Position numbers and translations under genes: made by a program. Positions 40,212 through 51,610 of a stretch of DNA of 64,000 bases are shown here, piece after piece (within the stretch, counting starts at the first letter, position 1; each line of letters starts with the position of its first letter). Where the stretch lies: NCBI GenBank assembly GCA_014904845.1, contig MU119363.1, positions 62,001-126,000 of the forward strand, given 5' to 3'. The notes under the pieces were generated by a model. That model had not been told where the DNA came from, did not search any database, and was given only the letters and a program-made list of their open reading frames with translations. This stretch comes from Acephala macrosclerotiorum (lineage: Eukaryota > Ascomycota > Leotiomycetes > Helotiales > Mollisiaceae).

Positions 40212-41299
40212 GACTTCGACTATACCTTTGCTCTCCAGCTTGTGATCATCCGTGCTTCGGACCGCCTACTTTGTTTTACGAATACTGTTTGACTAGATTC
40301 CTTTCGTCCTCGCATTTTTCGACCTTCGATCCTCTTCAGGCGCGTTGAATCTTTTCGACAGTCCTTTCTACCAAGTCGAGGAACTTTCCACGGGAATGTC
40401 TTCTTACGGGAAGACCATACTCCTCCCTACTTGCGCAAAAGTTCCCGAAATCATGTTTCCTTTTCAATGTCATCTGGTGGACCTGTTCTCCCCCAATGCC
40501 CCAAAATTCTGTTTCTGCTTTCAAGGGTATCTGGTGGATCTCTGGACCTACCGGTCACGCTCATGAGCTTCTGGGTCTAGTTTGTCATCTGGCTTATCTG
40601 GCAGGAAAAGATGGCGTTACCAAGATACCCCCTTGAATATTCCAATCTGGTTGGAAATGGAGAAACGTGTTCTGTGTAATAAAACCTTGGTATGCAGAAA
40701 AGTTGCTGCCATTGATGTACCTGTTAGTCTAATGAAAACCCCACAAAATCCAGCCGCTGTCCCATCATGAAATTTGTCCACTCGTAGGTTCGTGAAACAA
40801 TGCGACTCAGGAACAAGAGGTCTAGATCCTATAAAGTTTCACGTCTTATTTCCTGCAAATCATCATGTGATGTTCTTTGGCCACAACGTCATCGGCAAAA
40901 AAACACTGGCTGGCCAGGGTTGTGCATCGTGGTTGCCTCAAGAATGAACACCACGTCTTTTCGGCCTCTATCGCTCCTGCCATCCGGCTCGGAGGCAGAG
41001 ACTTCCTCTCTTGAAGGTCTAGCCTTTGCGTGTTTTCTCATCCATTCTTCATCTCACAACCTCACCGACTTCCACATCCCGTCTCTCCCACATCTCGCTA
41101 TTCTCAGAAGTTTATTCGACACCCGAATTATTGCTACACCATACACTCCCTCTATTTATTGATCTGAGTTGCGGGCGGCTCTGCAGGGCAGAGTCGTGCT
41201 GGCACCCCTTCTCTTCTGCACGGCTATTCTTTCATAATCGTGGTATGAGTAGGACCCTCTTATATCACATGCTAGCCCACTGATTCTAGACAGTACACA
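40212..41299. other. Intergenic, upstream of the DDHD gene
   Basis: This 1.09 kb contains only short frames. CT-rich promoter-like sequence precedes the ATG at 41300, including runs at 41030-41110. A short direct repeat (CATCTGGTGGACCTG and TATCTGGTGGATCTC) lies at about 40471 and 40529. Confidence 0.5.
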
Positions 41300-44200
41300 A
41301 TGGCTCCCTCAGCTCATACATACGGGACTACGTGCCACCTGGGCCCTTCCGTCGCTTTCACGGGTTCGAAGGGCGACGACGATATTCCAGCTCTGAAAGC
41401 ACATTATTTCTACTCTTCACCTCAACCTATCGACGACCCTCTCTCCGTAGTTCCTATTCCCACCGGAGCGGACTCGAAATCTGCGAACCATCCTCCTCGC
41501 CCCTTCTCCCCATATGACAATAAGGCTCTCGAAGAGGCATGGGCAGGAGTCACATCAGGGAAGGACAAGAAGCCTCAAGGAAAGCGCAAGACCCAGCCTC
41601 CGGTACTTCCAACACTTCCAGCACGGAAGTTCTCTGGTGCTTCTGCCGACGCAATAGCATTATGGACAGAGGATGACTTGGGCAGACACAAGAAGGATGG
41701 CGTTCAATCCAGGAAAGCAAGTGGTTCGGCGAAGCTTACGAACTTTGGTGGACAGATGTCTTCGGCCGTACCTACAAGGGCTGAGAAATACAAGAAGAAA
41801 GCCACACGCTCAGAAGCAGCAGCCAGTTCGACAAATCCTGCAGATCTAGGTAGACAGATGTTCTCAAGCGTGGTTGCCTACAAGGAGTCTGAGAAGCAAA
41901 AGAAAACTCAGGACAAGTCCGGAGACAATACCTCAGCAGCCACACCTGCGAACAAATCAGAAGCCTCACAAACCAAAGACGCAGATGGATCTGCCGGGAC
42001 TGATTCGGCCTGTGAATTCGATGAGCTGGACCGTACAACACCGGAAGAATGTCACTCGAACAACTTCCAATGCGCTGAGCTAAGTGAGGGTCAAGAGTCT
42101 GGAGAAGGAGTAGAACCCGTCAGCGAGGATGGTGGACCTGGTCCTTCTAAGAAGCAATCCAAGAAAGAGAAGCGCTCAAAAGTGTCGCGAAAAGACAAAT
42201 CGACCGACGCTCAAGGAGCAGTTGCCGACGATGCATCAAAGGAGCATACATCCGAGCAACAGGGAAATCCTCATAACCCAGCTTGTGACGACACGCATCA
42301 TGCTCATATGGATACTGGAATTGCATCTTGCTGCGCGGAATTTGAGAAGGGCAGAGCCGACCATGCCTCATGCATTGCAAACGAAGGAACGACAGAGTCT
42401 CCCCACGACGAATCCCAGCCATCCAGGAAAGGGCCTCCACAGACACGCAAGGAGACCTCCAAGGGGAAGCAGAAGGCTGGGGAGGCTCAGGGCGATGCTG
42501 CTGATGAAAGGAAATCTACAGAAGAGCTCGGCACGCTTGACGGCAAAGGCGCTCCACCTCTAAAGGCCATAGCAAAGACGGGAGAAAATATGGGCTTGGC
42601 AGTGCAGTATTCGGAAACTGGTGCAGAAAATCTTCCTGCTCAAGCAGACGTTGGATTAACTGGTCGTCCATTTGTAAAGATGACGGAACGTACCTCCGAA
42701 CCACCTGCATCTGCCACTGAGATGGCAGCAATGGTCGAGGGCGAACCCAGCACCTTCTCTGGAAATGCTACGAAGAGTCATCGGCGAGAGGCTACAGATG
42801 CAGAGACTGTCAGTGTAGCCGGATGCAAATCACAGAAAAACAACAAGTTATATGCAGAGGTGCCGGTCGGGATCTCGAGATTGCACATGGTCACGCTGCC
42901 TGCTCTGCAGATGAAGCCAATATACTGGTCACCTGTTCACGACATCGCTGCTGTCACTCGTGGCACTTGGTTCTATAAGGACAGTATGTACCCTGTGGAA
43001 CCACCAGTTGCCAATCAACTCGAACTTGGATACAGAGAACTCAGACCTTGGTCACAAACATGGAGTGATGAGCTCAGCAGTGCACTTGAAGTCGGAGCTA
43101 TCGGCGAGGAAAAGATCGCCCACCAACTCTGGCCCAAGGAGGTGGAGGTACAAGGTAAATCACGCAAAGCACCTGAACATACTATCTACGCCGATCCATA
43201 CTGTGCTGCAAAATGTTTTCAAGGAGAAGCTGCTGCGGAGGGCTCCATTGATCCAGATGACTCGGAGAAAAAGCCAACAGATCCGCAGACTGCTACGAAG
43301 AAATATTCGTCCGCTCAAGTCATTTACAAGGATGCTCAAAACGCCTTCCTCCTCAAGCCAACTCTGCAACCTTCTTCCTATTATGGTCGAAAGCCTTTGG
43401 CCAAAATCAAGAAGGGGACCACTGTTGGTATTCATGTTGTCAGAGGTTTCGATTGGAAGGCTTGGAACAAGCTCCACCCCGTTAAGAAAAGTAGCACAAA
43501 TTCCAGAGCTGAGCAAAATGTCCCTGTGGCTGGCGATGCAGATATCAGCAAGGGGACAGCTTGTCCAGCTTGCAAGGCGCAAGAAGAGCGACAAAAAGTT
43601 ACCGATCTGATCTTAGTGATACACGGTATTGGGCAAAAACTCTCGGAGCGCATGGAGAGTTTCAATTTCACGCATGCTATCAACGGTTTCAGACGTTCTA
43701 TCAATGCTGAACTTGTCAATGATGCTGTTCAGAAAACCCTCCGCAAAGAACTAGGCGGTGTCATGGTCCTTCCCGTCAATTGGCGATCTAATTTGTCGTT
43801 CGAAGATGGTGGTCCCAAGAAGGGAGAAGACAAAGAGGCTGAGAGTACAGACTTCACCCTGAAGGACATCACACCGGATTCCATACCAGCTGTTCGTAAC
43901 ATAATCTCAGATGTGATGTTGGACATCCCTTTCTACATGTCTCATCATAAGCCAAAGATGATCCGAGCTGCGATCTCCGAAGCCAATCGAGTTTATCAGC
44001 TGTGGTGCAAGAACAATCCTGAATTTCAGCAAGAAGGACGCGTGCATATCATTGCTCACTCTCTTGGCAGTGCAATGGCCCTTGAGATTCTGAGCAAGCA
44101 GCCGACAGAGGTTCCGAAGATTGATCCCTCCTCCAAGAAAGTCAATTCAAAGCACCTGGACTTTAACACGACGAACCTCTTCTTGTGCGGCAGTCCCGCT

Positions 44201-44851
44201 GGCTTCTTCTTACTCCTAGACAAGGGCAGACTGAGGCCTCGAAAGGCCCAAGGTAAGCCTGGAGCAGATGGTTACGATGATACCGACAAGGCTATTGTTG
44301 GTGAAGTTGGAACTTTCGGCTGCTTGGCTGTGGACAATATTTACAATATCATGCATGTCAATGATCCTATTGCATACCGGCTGAATGCAGCCGTCGATCC
44401 TCAATACGCTGCAAGCCTCAAGAATGCACTAGTTCCCAGTGCTACTACCGGTTTCTTTGAGAGCATTGGCAATGCCATGCGATCGATAACTCCTGGTGTT
44501 GCAGCACCATCGGACCTCGCCATCGGACAAGTTCAAAAACCTGGAGCTGTAGCTCGTCTCCCTTCGCAACTTGAGATGGAGGTCCACGATTTCACTCGTG
44601 AAGAGATTGCAGAGAAGAAGTTCTATCTTGTGAATGACTGCGGACAGGTGGATTGGTTCCTGTCTTCTGGAGGCGGTCCACTAGAAATCCAGTATCTGAA
44701 TATGCTGAGCGCGCATAGCAGCTACTGGGGAAGTCCGGATTTCATTAGATTCATTGTGATTGAGGTTGGGCGAAAGCCTGGCAGAAACTATGTGCTTCCC
44801 AATATGAAGGTTGCGAAGATTGGTCGCAAGGAGACTGGCCGTAAGGCATGA
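41300..44851 (+). CDS. DDHD-domain phospholipase (PA-PLA1-like) with long disordered insert
   Basis: DDHD proteins are cytosolic or membrane-associated phospholipase A1 enzymes acting on phosphatidic acid and related lipids. A single exon encodes 1,183 residues. The N-terminus (KAHYFYSSPQPIDDPLS, then PPRPFSPYDNKALEEAW) is typical of the fungal family. Residues about 95-530 are charged, Lys/Glu/Ser/Ala-rich and low in complexity. The family resumes at HMVTLPALQMKPIYWSP and ATRGTWFYKD-like sequence. The lipase core has TDLILVIHGIGQKLSERMESF (about 770) and the nucleophile in IIAHSLGSAMAL (Ser about 920). The DDHD part carries MHVNDPIAYRLNA (about 1020) and the His in LSAHSSYWGSPDF (about 1137). 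No intron was found, unusual for so long a gene here. The enzyme identity is firm, the substrate is inferred. Confidence 0.92.
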   Translation: MAPSAHTYGTTCHLGPSVAFTGSKGDDDIPALKAHYFYSSPQPIDDPLSVVPIPTGADSKSANHPPRPFSPYDNKALEEAWAGVTSGKDKKPQGKRKTQPPVLPTLPARKFSGASADAIALWTEDDLGRHKKDGVQSRKASGSAKLTNFGGQMSSAVPTRAEKYKKKATRSEAAASSTNPADLGRQMFSSVVAYKESEKQKKTQDKSGDNTSAATPANKSEASQTKDADGSAGTDSACEFDELDRTTPEECHSNNFQCAELSEGQESGEGVEPVSEDGGPGPSKKQSKKEKRSKVSRKDKSTDAQGAVADDASKEHTSEQQGNPHNPACDDTHHAHMDTGIASCCAEFEKGRADHASCIANEGTTESPHDESQPSRKGPPQTRKETSKGKQKAGEAQGDAADERKSTEELGTLDGKGAPPLKAIAKTGENMGLAVQYSETGAENLPAQADVGLTGRPFVKMTERTSEPPASATEMAAMVEGEPSTFSGNATKSHRREATDAETVSVAGCKSQKNNKLYAEVPVGISRLHMVTLPALQMKPIYWSPVHDIAAVTRGTWFYKDSMYPVEPPVANQLELGYRELRPWSQTWSDELSSALEVGAIGEEKIAHQLWPKEVEVQGKSRKAPEHTIYADPYCAAKCFQGEAAAEGSIDPDDSEKKPTDPQTATKKYSSAQVIYKDAQNAFLLKPTLQPSSYYGRKPLAKIKKGTTVGIHVVRGFDWKAWNKLHPVKKSSTNSRAEQNVPVAGDADISKGTACPACKAQEERQKVTDLILVIHGIGQKLSERMESFNFTHAINGFRRSINAELVNDAVQKTLRKELGGVMVLPVNWRSNLSFEDGGPKKGEDKEAESTDFTLKDITPDSIPAVRNIISDVMLDIPFYMSHHKPKMIRAAISEANRVYQLWCKNNPEFQQEGRVHIIAHSLGSAMALEILSKQPTEVPKIDPSSKKVNSKHLDFNTTNLFLCGSPAGFFLLLDKGRLRPRKAQGKPGADGYDDTDKAIVGEVGTFGCLAVDNIYNIMHVNDPIAYRLNAAVDPQYAASLKNALVPSATTGFFESIGNAMRSITPGVAAPSDLAIGQVQKPGAVARLPSQLEMEVHDFTREEIAEKKFYLVNDCGQVDWFLSSGGGPLEIQYLNMLSAHSSYWGSPDFIRFIVIEVGRKPGRNYVLPNMKVAKIGRKETGRKA

Positions 44852-45335
44852 TATGGGTTATAAGCGCGAGACTATTTTGTGCAGACTGGAATGGCGAGAC
44901 CAATTTAGTCACCGTTCGAGCGTGGTTGAAGTGTGGATTGTAAGATTGTCGGGGCGACTTTGGACCGGAGGAGTAAAGGCGATTGAGAGATAGACCTATG
45001 ATACCCACACCTAGAGAAAATTCTAATGCAAATGTATCCTTACCGCAAAAACTTCTTCACTGTCACCATGAAATATAAGTTCTCTCTGCATATTCCCCCC
45101 CTTTCCTCGTGAGACCCCTCGCTTCAAGACCCCGCATGACGCCGAAACAGCCGCTGCCTCGGCAGTTCTACCCCACAAATCTCTTTCAGAATCAGCAGCA
45201 ACATTAGCTTCACTTCAATCCTTGATTACTATTACTTCTCTTTCCTGTAACGACCCTACTCCTGCAGTTCAAAGTAATTAAGCACGGCATTCTATACCTG
45301 CTAGTATTAGACGGAGAGCATTTTCTACGATCTGG
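44852..45335. other. Intergenic between DDHD and GST kappa genes
   Basis: These 484 bases hold the 3' flank of the DDHD gene and the promoter of the GST gene. No other feature is seen. Confidence 0.5.
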
Positions 45336-46402
45336 ATGGCTGCGGGTCCAAGGATTACGTTGTATGTTGATACGGTTAGTCCGTTTGCGTATGAGGCTTA
45401 TTGGATTTTGAGGGTGGGTTTCTTTTTTTTCTTTCTCTTCTTTCTTCTGAGTTCAAGTTTGGACTTGATGGGTTGGATATTGGGAATCGGTGTTTGTTGA
45501 AGGGAGAAATTAGGGATGGAGATGGAAAGGGGTAGAGCAGGGAGGGGATGAGGACTGATGTGATGGGTAGAATGATCCCGTCTTCTCGAAATGCGAGATC
45601 ACGTATATTCCTGTACTTTTGGGAGGGATCATGAAGGCGTGTAACAATACGGCGCCGAGTAATATTAAGAGTACGTCTCTTTCTACTTCTCCCATCCCTA
45701 CTTTTCTCAAATAGTACTCAACTGGCCTCTTTCTCTGCTTTCCAACCCTCAACCATACAGTCCACTAACAAACCGCCATAGACAAAGATAAATGGATCGG
45801 CCAAGAACGTCTCCGTTGGGCACAACTATTCAACGTACCCATGAAAACTGAACTGCCTCCAAACTTCCCACACATGACTTTGACCATCATGAGAAGCTTA
45901 TGCGCTCTTACGATCCTTCACCCGGGGAAGGAAGGACAGGCGACTTTGGCGAAGGCATTGGATGGTTTGTATAAAGCGTATTGGGTGGATCATAGGAAGA
46001 CACATGAGAAGGATGTGTTGAGTGAGGTTTTGGGGGAGATTATGGGGAAGGAGGAGGTTGGCAAGAGTAAGATTACGTTTCCGGTTTTCTTTTTCGTCTC
46101 ACGATTGCTGTCCTTTTCCGTATTTTTCGATGTTGGAACAAGAATGAGGCCCCTGGGTTGCGAGAAGAGAAGAAGCTGACGAGCAAATAGTCCTCGAAAT
46201 GGCCGCGACAGAAGGCAAAGCGCTTCTAGCCAAGAATAGCGACCAAGCAATGGCAGACGGCGCTTTCGGACTCCCATGGATGGTCGCTACGAACTCAAAG
46301 GGTGAGACGGAGGGCTTTTGGGGTGTTGACCACTTGGCAAGGGTGACGGAGCATTTGGGGCTTGACAAGCCGAAGACGGGGGGTTGGAAAGCTTTGCTCT
46401 AA
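45336..46402 (+). CDS. Glutathione S-transferase, kappa class (DsbA-like fold)
   Basis: Kappa GSTs are thioredoxin-fold enzymes of mitochondria or peroxisomes, related to hydroxychromene carboxylate isomerases. Exons 45336-45413, 45571-45670, 45782-46066 and 46191-46402 give 224 residues, the usual length. The N-terminal strand LYVDTVSPFAYEAYW carries the active-site Ser (about 15). Further family blocks are CEITYIPVLLGGIMKACNNTAPSNI, NKDKWIGQERLRWAQLFNVP, and the cis-Pro region GAFGLPWMV followed by FWGVDHL. Introns are GT-AG and longer than the local norm (157, 111, 124 bases). The C-terminus is WKALL; I see no clear peroxisomal SKL signal. Its physiological substrate is unknown. Confidence 0.9.
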
Positions 46403-49400
46403 GGAGACTCTGAGATAATTGATTCTGTGAACTTGTGAGCTATATGGTGGCCGCTAGGTGAACGATGAAATAGGAGGGGAGGAAAAGGAACCAGACTGAA
46501 GTTGGGAATTGTACGATTGACGAAGATGTGATACTACTGTAATCTTGCTAGAGTAATGAGAAATGACTTGACTCCATACTTGTTGATTTGGTGAGGACTT
46601 GAGAAGGTATGAGCAACCAAAGCGCGCCGAGTATTGTCCACTACTACGTCATGATAGAGATGAAGATGAAAAGAAGAGGAAAGAGATAGAGACCAAGAGC
46701 AAGGCGCCCAGAAAATAGACTTGGCTCCAAGTCAATGTACTCAGACACCCCACGTCAAAGTAACCTAAATTTTCTCCTGGAGACTATTTAGACCTCATCT
46801 TCGATGCCTCTTGCCTTGACCCATGAACACTCACCCAGAAAACCCAGGTAAACTTGCTCAATTATGATGACTCCAACACAACCATCCAAATTTGTGTTCC
46901 TCGTATACCCAAACCCAGTAAGCTCATCACTCACTATTTCCCACAATGACTCCCTCGAGAATCCTTCCGGAAGCTTTGACTAATGCCGATATCTTGCAAA
47001 GGTCTAGGCAGAAGCATGAACTTATCATCGCTCCTTTGACCAATACGAGGAATATCAAGTTTTGTTTCCATGCTCAAGTTCAAGCGGAATTCAAGTCCGG
47101 AAGGTGACAAAAGTCGGGAATGGAGTCAAGAATCAGTGAGTGAGTAATAGTATTCAGGGTAAAAGGAGAGGATGTGCGTCGTGTGAATGAAGAAGTGTTG
47201 CGCATTTGGGTATTTCGTTCCTATTGCCTTTTAACCGAACCAGTGTTGTGTTTTTTAATGGAGTTTATCCAGATGGTTAAGTTATGCCTCTAAGGGGATT
47301 GCGCAGTTCGTTGAATCTCATGGTTGAGGAGTCGAGAGGTGAGGCTTTAGCGTTTGTTGATCGGGCCGTTTGCGTGTCTGGTTGCGCCCAAAAGATACGA
47401 TAGGGCTGCCGAACCGCGACCGTTTTCGTTAGCCGAGAGGTCGAACGTCAAGTCGATATTTGAGTGGTAAAGGCGGTTAAGGGAAATATTGCCTAGATGT
47501 GAAGTATCTGTACATGAGGTTGCCTAGCTGTTAGCTGCTGGATTCGCTTTGAGCCTAGTGATATCACTTTCTTAGACAATCAGGATGTATTGTACAAAAC
47601 ACACCTGCAAGGTTTAGCAAGAGTTCTTAGTGAAACACTGAAACAGACACTGCTTCTGGTCAATGCCGGCTCCCCACGATATTTTGTCTGCGAATAGCTG
47701 CAAGGTGGTACAGTACACGGAGCGTTTGCCTCCCTTTCCTGCAAGCTGGTCCAATACCACGATTGGCCTGTTCGGTGGTAAATCTCCATTATTCAAACTT
47801 CATGGCTGGTTGATCGGGACTACGGATACGCTGCAATCGACGAGAAACACCGCCGAGCAGAGTTCGAGATGCCGAGGAACAATACCAAAACAATGCAACA
47901 TGCAGAGAAGTAGCAGCATCAGAAGGCGAGCACCTGTATCCATAGGAAAGATAGAACTAACCTCAGTACCAGTTTTAGAAGGCCAGGATTGCCGAAGAAT
48001 CTTTTGATTGCGCGGATACCCCCCAGAGTCCAGACTCCCATTGGATATTGGACATTGAAGCGCAAAACTCGGTGAGAGGACTGGCGTCTGACCAGGTGAG
48101 GGGATGGCAGTCTCAACAAAAATATGGTGTGCTCATCCTTGAAAGAAAGCAGATGTGTTTTCGGCACTTGGAATCCTTCACTGAAGAGATCGAAGAGCAG
48201 TGAATCAGCAATGGAGATCTACGGGAAATCTCAAGCCCGCATTGCCGTGACAGAAGCACCGAAACTTCCGACTCGACGATGTGTGAATGGATAACGGATG
48301 CAGTGGACCTGATCTCTTGATTTATTCATTGGACGAGGCGTAAATCTGCAGTCGTCGTTGGGTGTTGGGTGGCGGGACTAGGTAGTCACAAGACAAAAGA
48401 AGGTCCATCAGAACGCTCGGCTGCATGTGGTGGCAGCAAAGGGGAGCCCTCACTCGAGGGATTTAGGGAATGACGGACCGAGAGTGTTGTCTGGATGGCA
48501 TTGGCTCTCTTGTGCCCCTGAAGAAGAACGCAAAGTATGATGGGGCTGTGGTGAGTCCACTCAACCGTTGAAAGAGACACACTTCCAGAGATCATGACCA
48601 CAAGGGGAAAGATGTCGTCGTCTGCAATTGTTGGAAAACCGGATGGCGCGAGTCTAATGAATGTGTCTGCAGGGAAGAAATGATGAAGTGTTGATGATAA
48701 ACGTTAGGTGTTCAATCACGTCGATGTCCGGAAGCAGGGCTTGACTTCCTTGCTCGCTGCATCTCAGTGGCTCATGTTCCAGAAGAGTTGTCCTTTCCGA
48801 AAGGCTTGCTTCAGTGATCTTGGATACCCCCTGGATACTCTCCGAGTTGGGAGCACCTTTTTCTGGGTCATCAACCCACCAACTAGTCTGTACTGCCATG
48901 GTTGGTAGACGATTCAGCGGCTGCGGGACAAGTCTCTGTGCCGCGAGCACGATAGACACCTGTCGGCTGAGATGCAAACTCTTGATCTCCCAACTGTGCC
49001 TCTCATATCACCGATCGTGAAGTCTCCTGGCAGCAGAAAGATGACGGACATATACGAACGCGAGTATAAGCGCCGCCAACGGTGAAGGTTGTGGTACTTC
49101 TTTGGCGAGAGACGCGTACTAATCGAGGCAACGCTGACCGTATGCAAGCTCACGGCATTGCCCATTGATAGAGAAGATGGAGGCGCCAGCTTTTGGCCTG
49201 TGTGGGCAATCGTATCGTAACTGTGCCCTCGGGACGGCGCGAGAATCGAGTGATGGCTGCAGCGAAGTTGGGGTCGATGTCTGAGAAAATAATAAGCGCC
49301 GGAGGCACAGAGGACCACGACTTTGATTCGACGTCACTACGACGAAAACTTTGATCCCACGGGAAAACTAACATCTATGCAAGATCAGCGTCGGATCCTT

Positions 49401-50145
49401 TGTTCATGATCTGGACATACCGTGTTGGTAAAAGCCACTATCGCGACAGCTTGCTTGCCATGGTAGCGAAGCGTCCCGCTTCAGAGTCGAACTCGGCCCG
49501 CTCTGGTATTGGTAGGCCTCGTCTTGGTAAACAAGCCACGCCGAGAGTTGGATGAAATCTGCCGTAGTGAAGGAGAAGAGAGTTTCGGGATGGCGCACGT
49601 TGGGGGCCAGAGGTATTTACGTCAAAGTCTCGGACAATAGATTGCGATAGAGGCTGTGTTCTGCGGTGCTGTCGCGAGAATGAGGTTCTCACTGCATGGA
49701 ACGGAGGTACGTACTGTACGGAAAGGGTACCGACTCGATCTCAAACAAACACTGCGGCCTTCCTCATCCTTCGCTCGACGTCGGTGACAGGAACCGTTGC
49801 ACGCCAAGTCGAGGGCTGAATGCACGGACACGACAGGCTTGACGAGGCGTGGGGAGAAGCACACAGGGCCACAACAGGCACACCAATCAGTGCGGTGAAG
49901 GCCTGTCCAGCACCCGTGGGGCTGAGAAACGGGGACGGAGACGGAGAGGAGATAACTCAAAACAAAACCTTACTCCCGCAAACACCGCATCTCGGGATTC
50001 CAATTCGCTTGATCGTAAGCTTCTCGTAAATGAAGATGTTTAGTGATCCGCGTATCACCGTCACCGCTGTCCCTTTTCCAAATGAATTGCACAAGAATAG
50101 TGCAAATGTGAGTCAGCAAGGCAGACTTTATGCACTCGATCTAGA

Positions 50146-50229
50146 ATGACCCATGACCCACGGCCTATGACCCACGGCCTATGACCCACGGCCTATGACC
50201 CACGGCCTATGACCCATGACCCATGACCC
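50146..50229. repeat. Minisatellite, 7-base core with 14-base units
   Basis: The core ATGACCC occurs eight times. Four perfect 14-base units (ATGACCCACGGCCT, 50153-50208) are flanked by one core copy on the left and three on the right. The array is unique in this window. Confidence 0.95.
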
Positions 50230-51580
50230 AAAAATACCAAAAGAGAGTAAGAAGTGCTAAATGCGGGAGGAAGGACAGCTCGAAACGGACATGACAAGCG
50301 AGTTTGGAGGAAACACTGCGGAGTACCGAATCGGCAGGTGCGGCCTTGATGCCGGCGTTCGCAAAGATGTTTGAGATGTTGACAAGCTCGGGTGCGGTCC
50401 AATGAACGCGCAGTCGCCATTTTCAAAGTTCCCGGACAAGACGAAAAATGAGGCCATCTTCAGGGGTTCGGATGGAGACGAGGCGAGTGAGGGTGGAAAA
50501 GGGGGCGATTCCTGCTCAATCGCTGCGCGAGTCCACTTCCACAGATTAAAAGTTCATCTCAACTCCTCACTACCGCAATGCGACCAGATTGCACCTCCCA
50601 GGCTGTCGGGTTTGAGGCATTTTATTTTATTAGTTTTGTGAAATTAGATCTTATAGCACATGGACCTTCAATTAAGGTATTCAAGGTCAAGATGTAGACG
50701 CGATGTCTACCCCTGAAATACCTCGCTTGTCGTTCTCTAGGCCGTCCTCCTCCTATCATTCTTTCAACCTTGCGCTCATCATAGTCATCGTACCCCGACC
50801 TATCTCTATCCTCGCCTCGTATTATTTATCCAGTTATCGGTGTCTCCTGTTCTCCGATCGTATTCCAGGCTTCCACCTATGAAGAGGATTTCCAGTTCGC
50901 GTCCGTTTCTGTGTTCGTGCAGTACCGTTCTGTATTTGTCAACCCTGACAACAACACTCAGTCCAGCAACCCACGCTCCCTTGATCGTGTTCCAAATTAC
51001 CAGTCAGAAGTTCAGAACCCGGACCCCTGCGTGACGAGCAAGCCTCCCTGCAGCCTCCCATGCAGCCCTCTTTTCTCCATTCTGACAGTCCCCGGGATGG
51101 GAGTGCCACAAGTTAGCTACAAGCAACGTGCATGGCATCTCGAAAGGCGCGCGGTTAAAATCCTGGCTGCTATTTTACCGCACGCTAGACTAAACTGTTT
51201 GCACTAGACGAGGCCGGGAGGGCCACCTTGAGGCGTACAGCGTACACCGACCACTGGGAGCCCCTTGTCTGCTCGACCCTGGGTTTTGAATTTGGGTTTT
51301 CGTCTGTGCAGAATAGCGTCAAAGCCTCCCACTCCCAGCCCCTGAGCCCTGCCATCCCAACCGTCGAGCCACCGAGCCAGCGAAAGAAACCTTGAGAGAG
51401 GCATGGAGGATGTATTTTGACGCTAAACGGCCCAATCACGATACACCCACCGCCGTTGTCGAAACTCGAAATCATCTCTCCTCCGCCCGATTGTACGTAC
51501 AATCTGCATACACACTAACTCGTTATACGACTCAATCCCCCCGAACCCGAAGCCTCACTTCAAAGTATGCCTCCCTGCCT

Positions 51581-51610
51581 GCTGGCTGGCTGGCTGGCTG
51601 GCTTGCTTGC
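51581..51610. repeat. Tetranucleotide microsatellite (CTGG/CTTG)
   Basis: About five copies of GGCT/CTGG run into two CTTG copies (GCTTGCTTGC). It lies in the gene-poor stretch and has no coding context. Confidence 0.9.

Noticed and set aside
46946..47107. 53-codon frame starting MTPSRILPEAL
   Set aside because: It begins in a good context after a CT-rich leader, but it is too short and unrecognised to claim as a gene.
47280..47345. tRNA-like stretch in gene-poor DNA
   Set aside because: A cloverleaf could not be drawn: acceptor and T arms do not pair.
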